NCBI GenBank assembly: GCA_910585605.1
Contig: CAJUFL010000008.1
Coordinates: 20,767-84,766, forward strand
Source of the DNA: an uncultured Lachnospiraceae bacterium
Lineage (GTDB): Bacteria; Bacillota; Clostridia; Lachnospirales; Lachnospiraceae
DNA: 64,000 nt
Direction: 5' to 3'
Part shown: in pieces, positions 27,899-37,284 of the stretch
Layout: every line of letters begins with the position of its first letter
How positions within the stretch are numbered: position 1 is the first letter of the stretch
Program-made: the position numbers and the translations under genes
The notes under the pieces: generated by a model
The model's input: the letters and a program-made list of their open reading frames with translations, nothing else
Told to the model about the DNA's origin: nothing
The model's database searches: none

Positions 27899-28615
27899 CT
27901 ATCTGCCTCCCAAAAGTGCTTCCGCTACTCTCATATCATATGGATAGGTAATCTTAATATTAGACTCCTCTCCCTCTACCAGATGTACTTTTTCCCCTTT
28001 TATCACTAATATCTTACAGGCATCCGTCAGAATTTCTTTTTCCTGCTTAGACAGGGACTGATATAAACTTCTCAAATGCAACGCTTTAAAGGATTGCGGA
28101 GTCTGTCCCTGATACATCTCCATACGATCTGGTATTGTGGAAATCATTTGACCATCTTTACTTTCCACAATGGTGTCTGTTGCAGGAATTACCGTATCAC
28201 AGGCACCAAACTCCCTTGCATACCGTATATTTTCTTCCAATATCCGGTGAGTTACAAATGGACGTACCGAATCATGTGTTACGATAATAGTGTCCTCATT
28301 CAAACATCCTTCTCTGTCAATATAGGAAATCGCATTCATAATCGTCTCATTCCTTGTTACACCACCCTCAAGCACTACAATTCTATCATTGCCCGGAATA
28401 TATTTTCTTATCAGATCTCCAGTATGTTTTATCCACTGTTTTGGTGAAAGCACTAGAATTTTATCAAACTCTGCATTTACCACAAATTTTTCAATAGTAT
28501 GAACAATAATCGGTTTCCCGCCAATCTCCATAAACTGTTTGGGTTTTTCAACATTTCCCATTCTTGTCCCCTTGCCTCCGGCAAGTACTACACCATAAAT
28601 GTTACTTCCTTCCAT
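27899..28615 (-). CDS. tarI: Ribitol-5-phosphate cytidylyltransferase
   Basis: This 238-residue protein is an IspD-like nucleotidyltransferase with the CTP-binding VVLAGGKGTRMGNVEKPKQF loop and HDSVRPFVT. It differs from IspD by the neighbourhood and by the GQTPQSFK...NIKITYPYD ending common to TarI. It makes CDP-ribitol from CTP and ribitol-5-phosphate. AGGAGG precedes the ATG. It is followed directly by tarJ, which supports the ribitol assignment over IspD; no other isoprenoid gene is nearby. Confidence 0.9.
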   Translation of the reverse strand: MEGSNIYGVVLAGGKGTRMGNVEKPKQFMEIGGKPIIVHTIEKFVVNAEFDKILVLSPKQWIKHTGDLIRKYIPGNDRIVVLEGGVTRNETIMNAISYIDREGCLNEDTIIVTHDSVRPFVTHRILEENIRYAREFGACDTVIPATDTIVESKDGQMISTIPDRMEMYQGQTPQSFKALHLRSLYQSLSKQEKEILTDACKILVIKGEKVHLVEGEESNIKITYPYDMRVAEALLGGR

Positions 28616-28672
28616 TATTACATCCTCCTGTTTTATTACAAAATTCCAAAAAGATTAAATATTCCGTCCGCA

Positions 28673-29830
28673 TCAAAATTCCCCATCAAATACCTGTTCC
28701 AGTATCCGCTTTGTAGCATGTCCGTCACAACCACTCATATATCGCTCTTTAAAATCTCTTATTTTATTATAATCAAATTCTTTTATTTTACTTATACATT
28801 CTATCAGTTCACAATTATTCTTCACCACCGGACCAGGCACAAAAGTTTCATAAGGGTAATAAAATCCACGTTCATCATAGTACCTCTCCAAATCATATGC
28901 AAAAAACAAAATTGGTTTTTCCAACAGTGAAAAATCAAATACTACAGAAGAATAATCCGTTATACAGATATCCGCAGCTGCCAGCAATTCATCTGTTGTC
29001 ATCTCATCCCGGATTTCCATACAAAAATCTGAATAGGCTTCTTCTACCACATAGCTTTCCCGGATAAACGGATGCTGTTTCACCAATACCATGTAATCTT
29101 CGTGAAAACAATCAAAAAGCCTTGCAATATCCAGCTCCTTCGGAGATACTGCGGTCCGAATTTCTCCCCGAAAAGTAGGTATATATAAAATTACTTTCCG
29201 GTTATTCAGAAAAGGAATCATCTGCTTTAACTTCTCATGGGAAGCATCCAAAAATTCTTTACGAAAATATATATCAGTTCTGCTTACACCAAGCGGTCTC
29301 ACTATCCCACTGTCCGGTTCTAATCCAAAAGCCTCCTCATAAGCCCAGCAGACCTCCTTACCACTTACCGGAACTAACGTGTAATTATAATGACCGGAAT
29401 ACTGCTCTAAGCTTTTCCTGTCATCGCCAAAGGATTTGTCTGCCACACTATATCCCCATTTTTTGAATGCCCCGCAGGCATGCCAGACCTGAACCAGCTT
29501 TGTCTCCCTGCGAAGTTTAAAAGCACCAAAAAGGCTGTTAGACTCATTTAAAAATATACAGGATGCATTCCCCATATCCTTAATCAATGCAATTGAGCGC
29601 CGTATGATATCCTTCCAGCCGGAAGAGGATATCTTCAGATAATGCACATGCACTTCGTACTCCCTTTTTTTCAGTTCCTGATAGTATAAGATAAAATTAT
29701 CTGTCAGCTCACTCTGATGGTTTTCCACAAAAATAATCTTTTTCCTGTTGATGTCATTACAGGATGCCATCTTATAGCAGACCGGGTAGACCCATTTAAA
29801 AACCAGCCACTTGCCTATACGCTTTATCAC
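28673..29830 (-). CDS. CDP-glycerol/CDP-ribitol phosphotransferase family protein
   Basis: This 385-residue protein has the TagB/TagF/TarL family blocks: VQVWHACGAFKKWG (substrate histidine), YIPTFRGE, VLVKQHPF and ICITDYSSVVFDF. Such enzymes add one or many polyol-phosphate units to undecaprenyl-linked acceptors at the inner membrane face. The start is GTG, overlapping the TAG of the tagH-like gene by one base. Adjacent tarI/tarJ suggest ribitol-phosphate as donor, but primase and polymerase roles cannot be separated by eye. Confidence 0.85.
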   Translation of the reverse strand: MIKRIGKWLVFKWVYPVCYKMASCNDINRKKIIFVENHQSELTDNFILYYQELKKREYEVHVHYLKISSSGWKDIIRRSIALIKDMGNASCIFLNESNSLFGAFKLRRETKLVQVWHACGAFKKWGYSVADKSFGDDRKSLEQYSGHYNYTLVPVSGKEVCWAYEEAFGLEPDSGIVRPLGVSRTDIYFRKEFLDASHEKLKQMIPFLNNRKVILYIPTFRGEIRTAVSPKELDIARLFDCFHEDYMVLVKQHPFIRESYVVEEAYSDFCMEIRDEMTTDELLAAADICITDYSSVVFDFSLLEKPILFFAYDLERYYDERGFYYPYETFVPGPVVKNNCELIECISKIKEFDYNKIRDFKERYMSGCDGHATKRILEQVFDGEF

Positions 29831-30594
29831 TATTTCATAAACTCCTGATATTCTTCCAGAACTGCATCCGCATCACCAATCTTCTTGATCACTCCGTCAT
29901 GCATCCACATAACCCGCTCACACAAAGAACTCAATGTAGAGATATTATGGGATACTATGACAACAGTCCTGTCACGGTTGGATATAAGCTCCTTCATCTT
30001 CTTATAACTCTTTTTCTTAAAATGCTGGTCTCCCACGCTTAACACTTCATCTATCAGCATAATCTCTGTCTCCAGAATCGCTGTAATAGAAAATGCAAGT
30101 TTGGAATACATACCACTGGAATATGTTTTCACAGGCATATCAATAAACTTGCCAAGCTCTGCAAAGGCAATGATCTCATCCATTTTTGCCCGAATTTCCT
30201 GTTCGGAAAATCCAAGCAGCATTCCTGAAAGCAGAATATTTTCCCTTCCGGTTACTTCCTTTTGAAATCCTACACCAATTGATAAAAGCGATACCGTATG
30301 CCCTTTCAAATCTATGCTTCCACTGTCTGGACTAAAAATCCCAGCCATCGCCTTCAGCATAGTAGACTTTCCACTCCCATTTTTGCCAATGATGCCTAAA
30401 ATCTCTCCCTTGGGAACCACAAAGGACACATCCTTAACTGCCTGAAATTCTTCCACATGGACTTTCTTAAGCCTAAGCAGGCTTTTCTTAATGGAATAAG
30501 CCTTGATATTCTTATATCCGATACAAAGATTTTTAACCTCTATCGCAATGTCCTGATTTGTTATTTCCATAATATCTTTTTCCTTTTCGCTCAT
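29830..30594 (-). CDS. tagH: Teichoic-acid-type ABC exporter, ATPase subunit
   Basis: 254 residues from the ATG at 30594, where TGATG joins it to the permease stop; the longer frame begins with an unsupported TTG. It has Walker A IGKNGSGKST, signature YSSGMYSK, Walker B IMLIDEVLSVGD and the switch histidine IVSHN. The subfamily resembles TagH/RfbE/Wzt-type polysaccharide exporters, with an N-terminal strand NLCIGYKN. With the TagG-like permease it would move a completed undecaprenyl-linked polymer outward. It lacks the C-terminal extension of B. subtilis TagH. Confidence 0.9.
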   Translation of the reverse strand: MSEKEKDIMEITNQDIAIEVKNLCIGYKNIKAYSIKKSLLRLKKVHVEEFQAVKDVSFVVPKGEILGIIGKNGSGKSTMLKAMAGIFSPDSGSIDLKGHTVSLLSIGVGFQKEVTGRENILLSGMLLGFSEQEIRAKMDEIIAFAELGKFIDMPVKTYSSGMYSKLAFSITAILETEIMLIDEVLSVGDQHFKKKSYKKMKELISNRDRTVVIVSHNISTLSSLCERVMWMHDGVIKKIGDADAVLEEYQEFMK

Positions 30595-31382
30595 CAAATC
30601 ACCTTTACATAACTATTCTCATTCTTATAAATCTGGCGAACACCCACTGCACCTAATATAATACCCAAAATTCCCCATATCAGTAAACCCTGCCAGCACG
30701 GTCCACTCTGATAAAGTAATGCATTACGCATATCATGAATCAGCATTGCAATAGGATTACAATACGTCAAAATATCCCTGAATACAGGATTGTCAATTCG
30801 TGTCTCAATATTGAAAAATACACCTGTCATGTAAAACAACAGTTTAAATGCAATATTGATCACATTGGATAAATCCTCTACAAAAACACCAAAGTGAACC
30901 AGATGAATACTAAAACCAAAGGTAAAGATAATCAGAACCAGCATGATTGGAACAAAGTTCAGTATATTCCATGAAATCTCCACTCCTGAAAAAATCATCA
31001 TGATAACTACTATAATCCATGATATCAGCATTTTAAAGCCATTAATCATCATATTGGATATCAGTAATATAAACTTCGGAATATATACCTTTGCAACAAT
31101 GGATTTGTTTCTCTTTACCATATTCACACTCTGCACAACATTTTTGTTAAAAAATGTCCACATAGTCAGACCGATAAAAATAAATATCGGGAAATACGGC
31201 TCCTTGCCGTCAAAAACCACGCCAAAAATCACATAATAAATCAGCATGGAAAATAATGGATCCAAAATCCACCAAATCCAGTTCAGATAAGAATTTGCAA
31301 CCTCCGTCTTCAATGAAGATTTTGCCGCTCTGACCATATACTGGTAATACTTCACAACATCATCAAAAAATTTTTTCATCAT
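30594..31382 (-). CDS. tagG: Teichoic-acid-type ABC exporter, permease subunit
   Basis: This 262-residue protein has six predicted membrane helices and matches ABC-2 polysaccharide permeases such as TagG and RfbA/Wzm: SYLNWIWWILDPLFSMLIYY near the start, TFFNKNVVQSV, and the C-terminal YCNPIAMLIHDMRN. GAGGAG precedes the ATG, and a promoter lies just upstream (31403-31431). Its stop codon overlaps the ATPase start. It would form the channel for export of the polyol-phosphate polymer. Confidence 0.9.
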   Translation of the reverse strand: MMKKFFDDVVKYYQYMVRAAKSSLKTEVANSYLNWIWWILDPLFSMLIYYVIFGVVFDGKEPYFPIFIFIGLTMWTFFNKNVVQSVNMVKRNKSIVAKVYIPKFILLISNMMINGFKMLISWIIVVIMMIFSGVEISWNILNFVPIMLVLIIFTFGFSIHLVHFGVFVEDLSNVINIAFKLLFYMTGVFFNIETRIDNPVFRDILTYCNPIAMLIHDMRNALLYQSGPCWQGLLIWGILGIILGAVGVRQIYKNENSYVKVI

Positions 31383-31620
31383 TATTTCTCCTCATTCGCT
31401 CCATTGTATCACAGAATACTTAGATTCACAAGATGCGTTTCTCTTCTATCCCTTACCAGCGTTACCATTCAACCTGCATACCGGCTGCTATCCGCAGCTA
31501 CGGATGAATGTTATTATCTATCTTATTACTGTAACGATACCGCCTGTAAGGCTTTCTGTTTTTTCCGCACTGTTTCTGTTTTCAACAAATCCGGCTGCCT
31601 TTTGTTCTGTATCCGTCTTA
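31383..31620. other. Intergenic region between the 31621-33396 gene and tagG
   Basis: This 238-base region holds the tagG promoter at its left end. The rest has no clear gene, terminator or motif. A minus-strand frame continuing past the upstream stop shows protein-like composition but is out of frame (see rejected items). Confidence 0.5.
31403..31431 (-). promoter_or_regulatory. Sigma-A promoter of the tagGH operon
   Basis: Minus-strand TTGTGA (31431-31426), spacer 17, TACAAT (31408-31403; five of six). The predicted start lies only about 15 bases before the ribosome binding site of the permease gene. It probably drives tagGH and the genes down to GtrA. Confidence 0.65.
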
Positions 31621-33396
31621 TCAGGCTGGACCGTGACCTGCCAACTGCAAGATAAAATCTGCCACTCTCTCTGAAGCTTTTCCGTCCAAATCATCAAAAA
31701 ACCGCTGTTTGAAAATCTGCACTTTTTCCAGCTCAAAGTCGGAATGATTTACCGCCTCTGCAATCTGTGTCATATTTCTGACAATCTTTCCCGGAACAAA
31801 ATTTTTAAATGGATAATAGAAGTCCCTGTTTACCACATAATCTTCCAAATCAAAAGCATAAAACAGCATCGGAATGTTAAGAAGAGAAGCCTCAAATATA
31901 ACAGAAGAATAATCCGTGATCAGTAAATCTGTAATAAATAATAAATCATTAATTTCGGATTCACCAGATAAATCCAGTACTCTGTCCTTTACGCTTTTGT
32001 CAATAGGATGTTTCGCCTCAACAAACGGATGATGCTTGATAATCACCATATAGTCTTCTCCCAGTTGTTCAAGCAGATGCCCCACATCAAACTTTTCAAA
32101 GGGGAAATATGCACTTCCCGCCCCATTCCCCCGAAAAGTCGGGGCAAACATAATAATCTTTTTCTTTTTTAATTGAGGATATGTTTCATATAGTTTCTTC
32201 CTGATTTCTTTTTTATATTCCTCTCTGAAAAAATCATCCGTTCTGGGAACACCCAGAGCTTTTACATTTTTCTCATCTATTCCAAACCCTTCCGCATAGA
32301 AGCGGCGGATTTCAGAAGAACTCACAATTGCATAATTATAATATCTGTGGTTCGTACTGGTCTGATTCGGACCCCCGTCTTTTCCTACCCTTGTAAATCC
32401 AAAAGTTTTGAAAGCTCCGCAGGCATGCCAGAGCTGAATTAAAATCCTATGCTTCATCGCCCACACTTCATTTAATACCGGAGTAAAATCATCTACCACT
32501 ACCACTTTGCTTCTTGCAAGCTTATAAGCCAGGGAACAAAAATTCTTATAAGTCATAAACTTGGTCTTACCGGGAACCAGCCAGAACAGCACCTTTGCAT
32601 TTTTTTCCTGCAAAACTTCATTAACATAAGCGATATTTCCTGTTAGGTCTGTTCTCCTTGACGACACAAACAAAATATATTCTTTTTTAAAGAACAACGA
32701 TAAAAAAGAAGTCAAAACATTCAAAAAAGTTTTCTTAATGGTCGCCCTGTTCATGGTCAGTCTGCAAAATGACGAATATCTCCATTTTGCAAACAACAGC
32801 GTCCTTTTTAACTGCCCTCCGCCATAGGTGTTTTCCATAAACCTTCTTTTATTTCCCAGCATATGAACATATACGCCGTCCAGCAAAAACAATGGTATCA
32901 AAAGTGTTCCAATCAAAAATTCCGCAGTACGGTACAAAAAACAGAAAAATGCAACGAATACGTTATTCCTATAAGATCTGACAGGTTTTTTCCGCTTAAC
33001 GGTAATGACACCTTTATCCAGAAAACAGGCATACTCATTTTCTTCTTTCACCTGATTAAAATCATTATTTTCTACTAAGATGTCTTGATATCCATGTCCG
33101 TCATATGCCTGTACGGTAACGGTAAATGCATTCAGATCATTATTAAAAAAAACCGCATCCAGTTCATAATCAAAAATGGCATACCCGATATAGCATCCCT
33201 TCTCATCAAAGCTGGTATCTGTTACGGATAATGGCAGTATTCTGGATTCTCCTGCGTTCCCAAATTTAACTGCCAGTTTAATTTCCAAAGACTCCGGTTC
33301 CCCTGAAGTATTGCGGACAAGTACTCCCAAAGTCATGATATTTCTTCTGATCGCCAGTTTATCAACCAGAACCTCCGTTTCTTCATTTAATTTCAT
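31621..33396 (-). CDS. CDP-polyol phosphotransferase family protein with N-terminal extension
   Basis: This 591-residue protein has three parts: an N-terminal beta-rich domain (about 1-135), a hydrophobic segment with one or two membrane helices (about 140-180), and a TagF-like transferase domain (about 235-585). The last shows QLWHACGAFKTFG, FAPTFRGNG, VIIKHHPFVE and LLITDYSSVIFE. It would add glycerol- or ribitol-phosphate units. The extra N-terminal domain is absent from the paralogues at 28673-29830 and 34667-35854 and may bind the acceptor or a partner. GAGGTG precedes the ATG. Three paralogues in one locus suggest primer, chain-starting and polymerising roles. Confidence 0.83.
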   Translation of the reverse strand: MKLNEETEVLVDKLAIRRNIMTLGVLVRNTSGEPESLEIKLAVKFGNAGESRILPLSVTDTSFDEKGCYIGYAIFDYELDAVFFNNDLNAFTVTVQAYDGHGYQDILVENNDFNQVKEENEYACFLDKGVITVKRKKPVRSYRNNVFVAFFCFLYRTAEFLIGTLLIPLFLLDGVYVHMLGNKRRFMENTYGGGQLKRTLLFAKWRYSSFCRLTMNRATIKKTFLNVLTSFLSLFFKKEYILFVSSRRTDLTGNIAYVNEVLQEKNAKVLFWLVPGKTKFMTYKNFCSLAYKLARSKVVVVDDFTPVLNEVWAMKHRILIQLWHACGAFKTFGFTRVGKDGGPNQTSTNHRYYNYAIVSSSEIRRFYAEGFGIDEKNVKALGVPRTDDFFREEYKKEIRKKLYETYPQLKKKKIIMFAPTFRGNGAGSAYFPFEKFDVGHLLEQLGEDYMVIIKHHPFVEAKHPIDKSVKDRVLDLSGESEINDLLFITDLLITDYSSVIFEASLLNIPMLFYAFDLEDYVVNRDFYYPFKNFVPGKIVRNMTQIAEAVNHSDFELEKVQIFKQRFFDDLDGKASERVADFILQLAGHGPA

Positions 33397-33474
33397 CCCG
33401 TCACCTCATTGTTATCTATAACCACTTTTATATAAAGTGATTACCTGCTTTCTCTATCTTCTTCACTTCCATAC

Positions 33475-34656
33475 CTAAACTTTACTCTTTTTAAACACTT
33501 TATGATACCAGTCGATCAGTCTTGTTATCTTGCGATACCAGTTCTTTTTCCTGATTGCATTCAGTTCCTTTTCTTTTTCCTTTAATCCTGCGATCACCTC
33601 ATCCTTTTTCTGCACCATCTCTTTATAAGATACATTTTTTCCGGCAATCGTATCCCTGTATTCCCGATTCTTCATCAACAAATATTCATCATATGACATC
33701 TTTGTAATGCTGCATAGGTTCTTATATTCCATTTCATTAAAATAATACTCTTTTTTTCTGACTTCTACCCCAAGCTTCTGCAACCCACCCTGTGTAAGCG
33801 TATTATACAGTATTTGATATCCCTGGACGGTATTTTGTATATTCAGGCTATAGATCATTAAATTCAAAACCTTGTTGTCAAAAGCACAGCGAACATCTTT
33901 TTGATCCAGCAGTCCCATATCTTCTATCGTATCTTTTACCTTGACCATGGATTCAAAGGCACATAAAGGAGTCTCAGAAAATTCTGTTGTCAGATTCCCC
34001 TTTTGCTTGATGCGATAATGTACTAATATCTTATCTACAATGGTAATCCTATCAGCCAGCAATAGTGCCATAACAGAAAAATACTGGTCATTCGCCCTTT
34101 CGATATCCTGAAACACAATCTGCTGCTTCTCTATAAAATCCCTTTTCACCATCTTGTTCCACGGTACACTCGTAGTAAAATACAAAATGGCATTTCCTAT
34201 ATCCTTCCTGGAAAAAGGTATCTGCTGAGGCAGATATTTCTTCCTTAAATATTGTGGTTTTGATATAAATGTCCCTTTCTCGGTATCATACTGGTCAGCA
34301 TCGCAGACACAGATATCCGCATCATCCGCGGTTATTTTCCGATATAATGCCTCTACAAGATCATCTTCAAACAAATCGTCCCCGTCTAAAAATAGGAAAT
34401 ACCTTCCTTTTGCCTGATGCATTCCATAATTTCTTGCAACGCCCGCATTTGACTTCTCCTGATAGTAGTAATGAAGGTTTGCATGTTCTTTTTGCAATTC
34501 CCGTATAATTTGTGCTGTATCATCCACAGACCCGTCATCAATCACAATGACCTCCATATTCTGACAGGTCTGATTCAATATACACTCCATAGTATCCCCG
34601 ATATAATCTGCCCCGTTATGGACGGGGATAATCACCGATACTGCAATCTGTTCCAT
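33475..34656 (-). CDS. GT2 family glycosyltransferase
   Basis: 393 residues from the ATG at 34656; the frame opens seven codons earlier with TTG, but GAGG is better placed for the ATG, which falls ten bases past the upstream stop. The GT-A core shows VSVIIPVHN, VIVIDDGSVDDT, GVARNYGMHQAKG and FLDGDDLFED. The C-terminus (about 335-375) is a lysine/glutamate-rich coiled-coil-like stretch ending in basic residues, which may bind membrane. It lies between two CDP-polyol transferase genes, consistent with a polymer mixing sugars and polyol-phosphates. Confidence 0.85.
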   Translation of the reverse strand: MEQIAVSVIIPVHNGADYIGDTMECILNQTCQNMEVIVIDDGSVDDTAQIIRELQKEHANLHYYYQEKSNAGVARNYGMHQAKGRYFLFLDGDDLFEDDLVEALYRKITADDADICVCDADQYDTEKGTFISKPQYLRKKYLPQQIPFSRKDIGNAILYFTTSVPWNKMVKRDFIEKQQIVFQDIERANDQYFSVMALLLADRITIVDKILVHYRIKQKGNLTTEFSETPLCAFESMVKVKDTIEDMGLLDQKDVRCAFDNKVLNLMIYSLNIQNTVQGYQILYNTLTQGGLQKLGVEVRKKEYYFNEMEYKNLCSITKMSYDEYLLMKNREYRDTIAGKNVSYKEMVQKKDEVIAGLKEKEKELNAIRKKNWYRKITRLIDWYHKVFKKSKV

Positions 34657-34666
34657 CCTTTTTACC

Positions 34667-35854
34667 TCATCGTACAATTGGCTGTACCTGCTCTCTTATC
34701 TTATCTGCAATCATTTTCCTGCTGTTTCCAGTCTCATAACTGCCCAGCTCCTTTAAATGCTCTCTTACCCTGGTTTTTAAAATCTCTTCCTGTTCTTTAT
34801 CCCTTTGCAAAATCTCTACAGTCTCCAACAATTCCTGCATATTTTCAGTCTTACAAAAAGGCCACTTTTCCAGATCTACATAAAATCCTGTTTTTTCCGT
34901 ATATTCCTTCCGGTCCGGTACATAAAGAATACATTTTCTGTCAAGCAGTGCATAATCCCACACACAGGAAGAATAATCCGTGATCAGCAGATCTGCTGCT
35001 GCTAACAATTCCTGCATGTCCGGATAATCTGCCACATCAATGATTCTTCGTCCCCCCACATGAACATTCATCCCATTAGTCTGATACCTGTGGTATCTGC
35101 ATAAAAAAAACCATTTAGAACCGTCCTGTTCCAGTCTTTCTAATAAATCGTCAGCCTCTAATATCACAGGAGATGCCGCATATCGGTAAGTCGGTGCATA
35201 GAGGATTATCCTTGCATTTACTGGAATCTTATAGTGCCTCTTTACTTTTTTAATCATTTCCTCTATATCTCCTAATACCAGCTTATCATTTCTGGGTGTG
35301 CCGGCTTTCAAAACCTCTCCCTTATATTGATAAGTCCCGCGTATCATCTGTCTTTCCTGTTCTTTACAGCTGGCGACAAATAGATCCATATTCCGTGCAC
35401 AAAATGCAGCCATTCTTTTTGCGGCCCAATCCGGCTTTCCTTTCTCAATCTCTACTTTTTTATAGGCACCGCCCCCATGCCAGGTATTAATGACATACTG
35501 TTTCCGGCGGAAAGGAAACCATGGTATATAAGAACCGTTCGTTATGATTACCTTTGATGTTAATAACATAAGAAAAGAAGAAACCGTAAAATGCTTTACA
35601 ATTTTTACTCCTTCCTCCTTCAAAAAAGAATACCTTTCCTTGTCATTCACAGTCCAGACATATTCAAACTGGTCAGGACAGGTATTCTGCAAATATTCAA
35701 ATATATATTTGGGATTACAGGAATAATCATACCCATTCCCTCCTGTAAGCCCCGTAAACAATATGCGGCTTTTCTTAACAGGTAAAATTCGAATCGGAAA
35801 AGTAACCACTCTTACCAAATCGGAAAATATCACTTTTAACAGCATACGATTCAT
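34667..35854 (-). CDS. CDP-polyol phosphotransferase family protein
   Basis: This 395-residue protein is more divergent than its two paralogues: NTWHGGGAYKK replaces WHACGAFK, YAPTYRYAASP replaces the PTFRG block, and LLITDYSSCVWDYALL is kept. The WHGGGAYKK form is common in TagB/TarB-like primases and related transferases. The N-terminus has a short hydrophobic segment. GGGAG precedes the ATG, six bases after the sugar-phosphate transferase stop. Being next to the initiating enzyme supports an early step, as inference. Confidence 0.83.
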   Translation of the reverse strand: MNRMLLKVIFSDLVRVVTFPIRILPVKKSRILFTGLTGGNGYDYSCNPKYIFEYLQNTCPDQFEYVWTVNDKERYSFLKEEGVKIVKHFTVSSFLMLLTSKVIITNGSYIPWFPFRRKQYVINTWHGGGAYKKVEIEKGKPDWAAKRMAAFCARNMDLFVASCKEQERQMIRGTYQYKGEVLKAGTPRNDKLVLGDIEEMIKKVKRHYKIPVNARIILYAPTYRYAASPVILEADDLLERLEQDGSKWFFLCRYHRYQTNGMNVHVGGRRIIDVADYPDMQELLAAADLLITDYSSCVWDYALLDRKCILYVPDRKEYTEKTGFYVDLEKWPFCKTENMQELLETVEILQRDKEQEEILKTRVREHLKELGSYETGNSRKMIADKIREQVQPIVR

Positions 35855-35860
35855 TATGGT

Positions 35861-37228
35861 TTACTCCCTCTTTTCTTTTACCGCAGTAATCTGGTTTGCA
35901 TCGATTCCCTCTGTATTATCCTTCTGGAATAATATCTTAAAAGTCAAAAACATAAGCTTAATGTCCAGCCAGAATGAATAATTTTCAATATATGTCAGAT
36001 CCAGCTTTAACTTGTCATATGGAGTTGTATTATATTTGCCATATACCTGTGCATATCCCGTCAGTCCCGCCTTTACTTTCAGCCGGAAATCAAATTCAGG
36101 AATAATTTTTTTGTACTGCTCTGCAATTTCCGGTCTTTCCGGTCTTGGTCCCACTAAAGACATATCTCCTTTGATAATATTGATCAACTGTGGAAATTCA
36201 TCAAAATGAAGTGCACGTAACACTCTTCCCACCGGTGTAATACGGTCATCATTTTTCTTAGCCAGCTGCGCACCATTTTTTTCGGAATCCATACGCATAC
36301 TTCGGAATTTATAGATATCAAATACTTTTCCGTCTATCGTAAGCCTGGGCTGCTTGTACAAAATCGGACCGCCATCATATATTTTAATCAAAAGAGCAAT
36401 GATCAAAAACAGCGGCAATAAAATAACAGATATAGGCAGACAAATTGCCAGATCCATCAATCGCTTAAATATAATCTGCTCCCCGGACAACCCTTTATTT
36501 CTTGACAAATACAAAGGGGTATCAAACAAATGAATGTTATCGGATGCCTTGATCAGAATATCTGAAATCTTGGGTGTTACATAGGTCCTCACACTCTCTG
36601 TAAAACATTTCTTTAATATAATGTTCCTCTCATCTGCCGGGATATCATAAATCAGTACCGCTTCGTAATCGGCAACCATTTTACAGATATCCTCTAACGG
36701 TTCCTCATTCAAATCAGCAATATCACAAATCTCATACTTATCCTGTCTGGAACTCATTTTCACAATCATTTCATCCGGTGCATGGTCATAACACACGAGA
36801 AGCATCTGCCTTGGCGGATATAATGCCGCATAAATCAGTTTGCAGATCAAAACCCACAACAGAATCATAATAATCTGGCACATATTCATCTTCAACAGCG
36901 GCAGGGCACTTAAATAGTGCCTGCTGATCAATGTAATCTGAATATACGCTACCACATTTGCACACACCAAAGATAAAATTTGGGAATATAATACATCCAT
37001 CAGCCTCAGATATCCAATTTTAAAACCGCCATATAGGTTGGTCAGCAGGAAAAGTATCAAACCATAAATACCTATTACTGCCCAGTCTCCTCTTCGGAAA
37101 AAAGGAACTTCTAACTGTTCCACATAAGAACCGTACCATACAAACGCAAATATGGCTACATGGGCTGCTAATATTATAAATCCCTCTAAAAAATTGATTA
37201 CTCTTTTAAATTGCTCTCTCTTTTTCAT
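35861..37228 (-). CDS. Undecaprenyl-phosphate sugar-phosphate transferase (PHPT, WcaJ-like)
   Basis: This 455-residue protein has four N-terminal membrane helices, a central soluble domain and a C-terminal bacterial sugar-transferase domain (about 255-450). The last shows FKRLMDLAICLPISVILLP, YKFRSMRMDSEKNG, LHFDEFPQLINIIKGDMSLVGPRPERP and KAGLTGYAQVYGKY. Such enzymes start exopolysaccharide assembly by moving a hexose-1-phosphate from a UDP-sugar to undecaprenyl phosphate. It is the first gene of a tight minus-strand run. Priming a teichoic-acid-like locus with this type rather than with TagO is notable. Confidence 0.92.
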   Translation of the reverse strand: MKKREQFKRVINFLEGFIILAAHVAIFAFVWYGSYVEQLEVPFFRRGDWAVIGIYGLILFLLTNLYGGFKIGYLRLMDVLYSQILSLVCANVVAYIQITLISRHYLSALPLLKMNMCQIIMILLWVLICKLIYAALYPPRQMLLVCYDHAPDEMIVKMSSRQDKYEICDIADLNEEPLEDICKMVADYEAVLIYDIPADERNIILKKCFTESVRTYVTPKISDILIKASDNIHLFDTPLYLSRNKGLSGEQIIFKRLMDLAICLPISVILLPLFLIIALLIKIYDGGPILYKQPRLTIDGKVFDIYKFRSMRMDSEKNGAQLAKKNDDRITPVGRVLRALHFDEFPQLINIIKGDMSLVGPRPERPEIAEQYKKIIPEFDFRLKVKAGLTGYAQVYGKYNTTPYDKLKLDLTYIENYSFWLDIKLMFLTFKILFQKDNTEGIDANQITAVKEKRE

Positions 37229-37284
37229 GCTGCTTTCTCCTGAACCGAATTACTGCTTATGCATCTTCCGGTTTTACTGACTGT

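Noticed and set aside
31518..31736. Possible frameshifted C-terminal extension of the 31621-33396 gene
   Set aside because: The frame beyond the stop has protein-like composition, but the paralogues end near the same point, so the stop is probably real.
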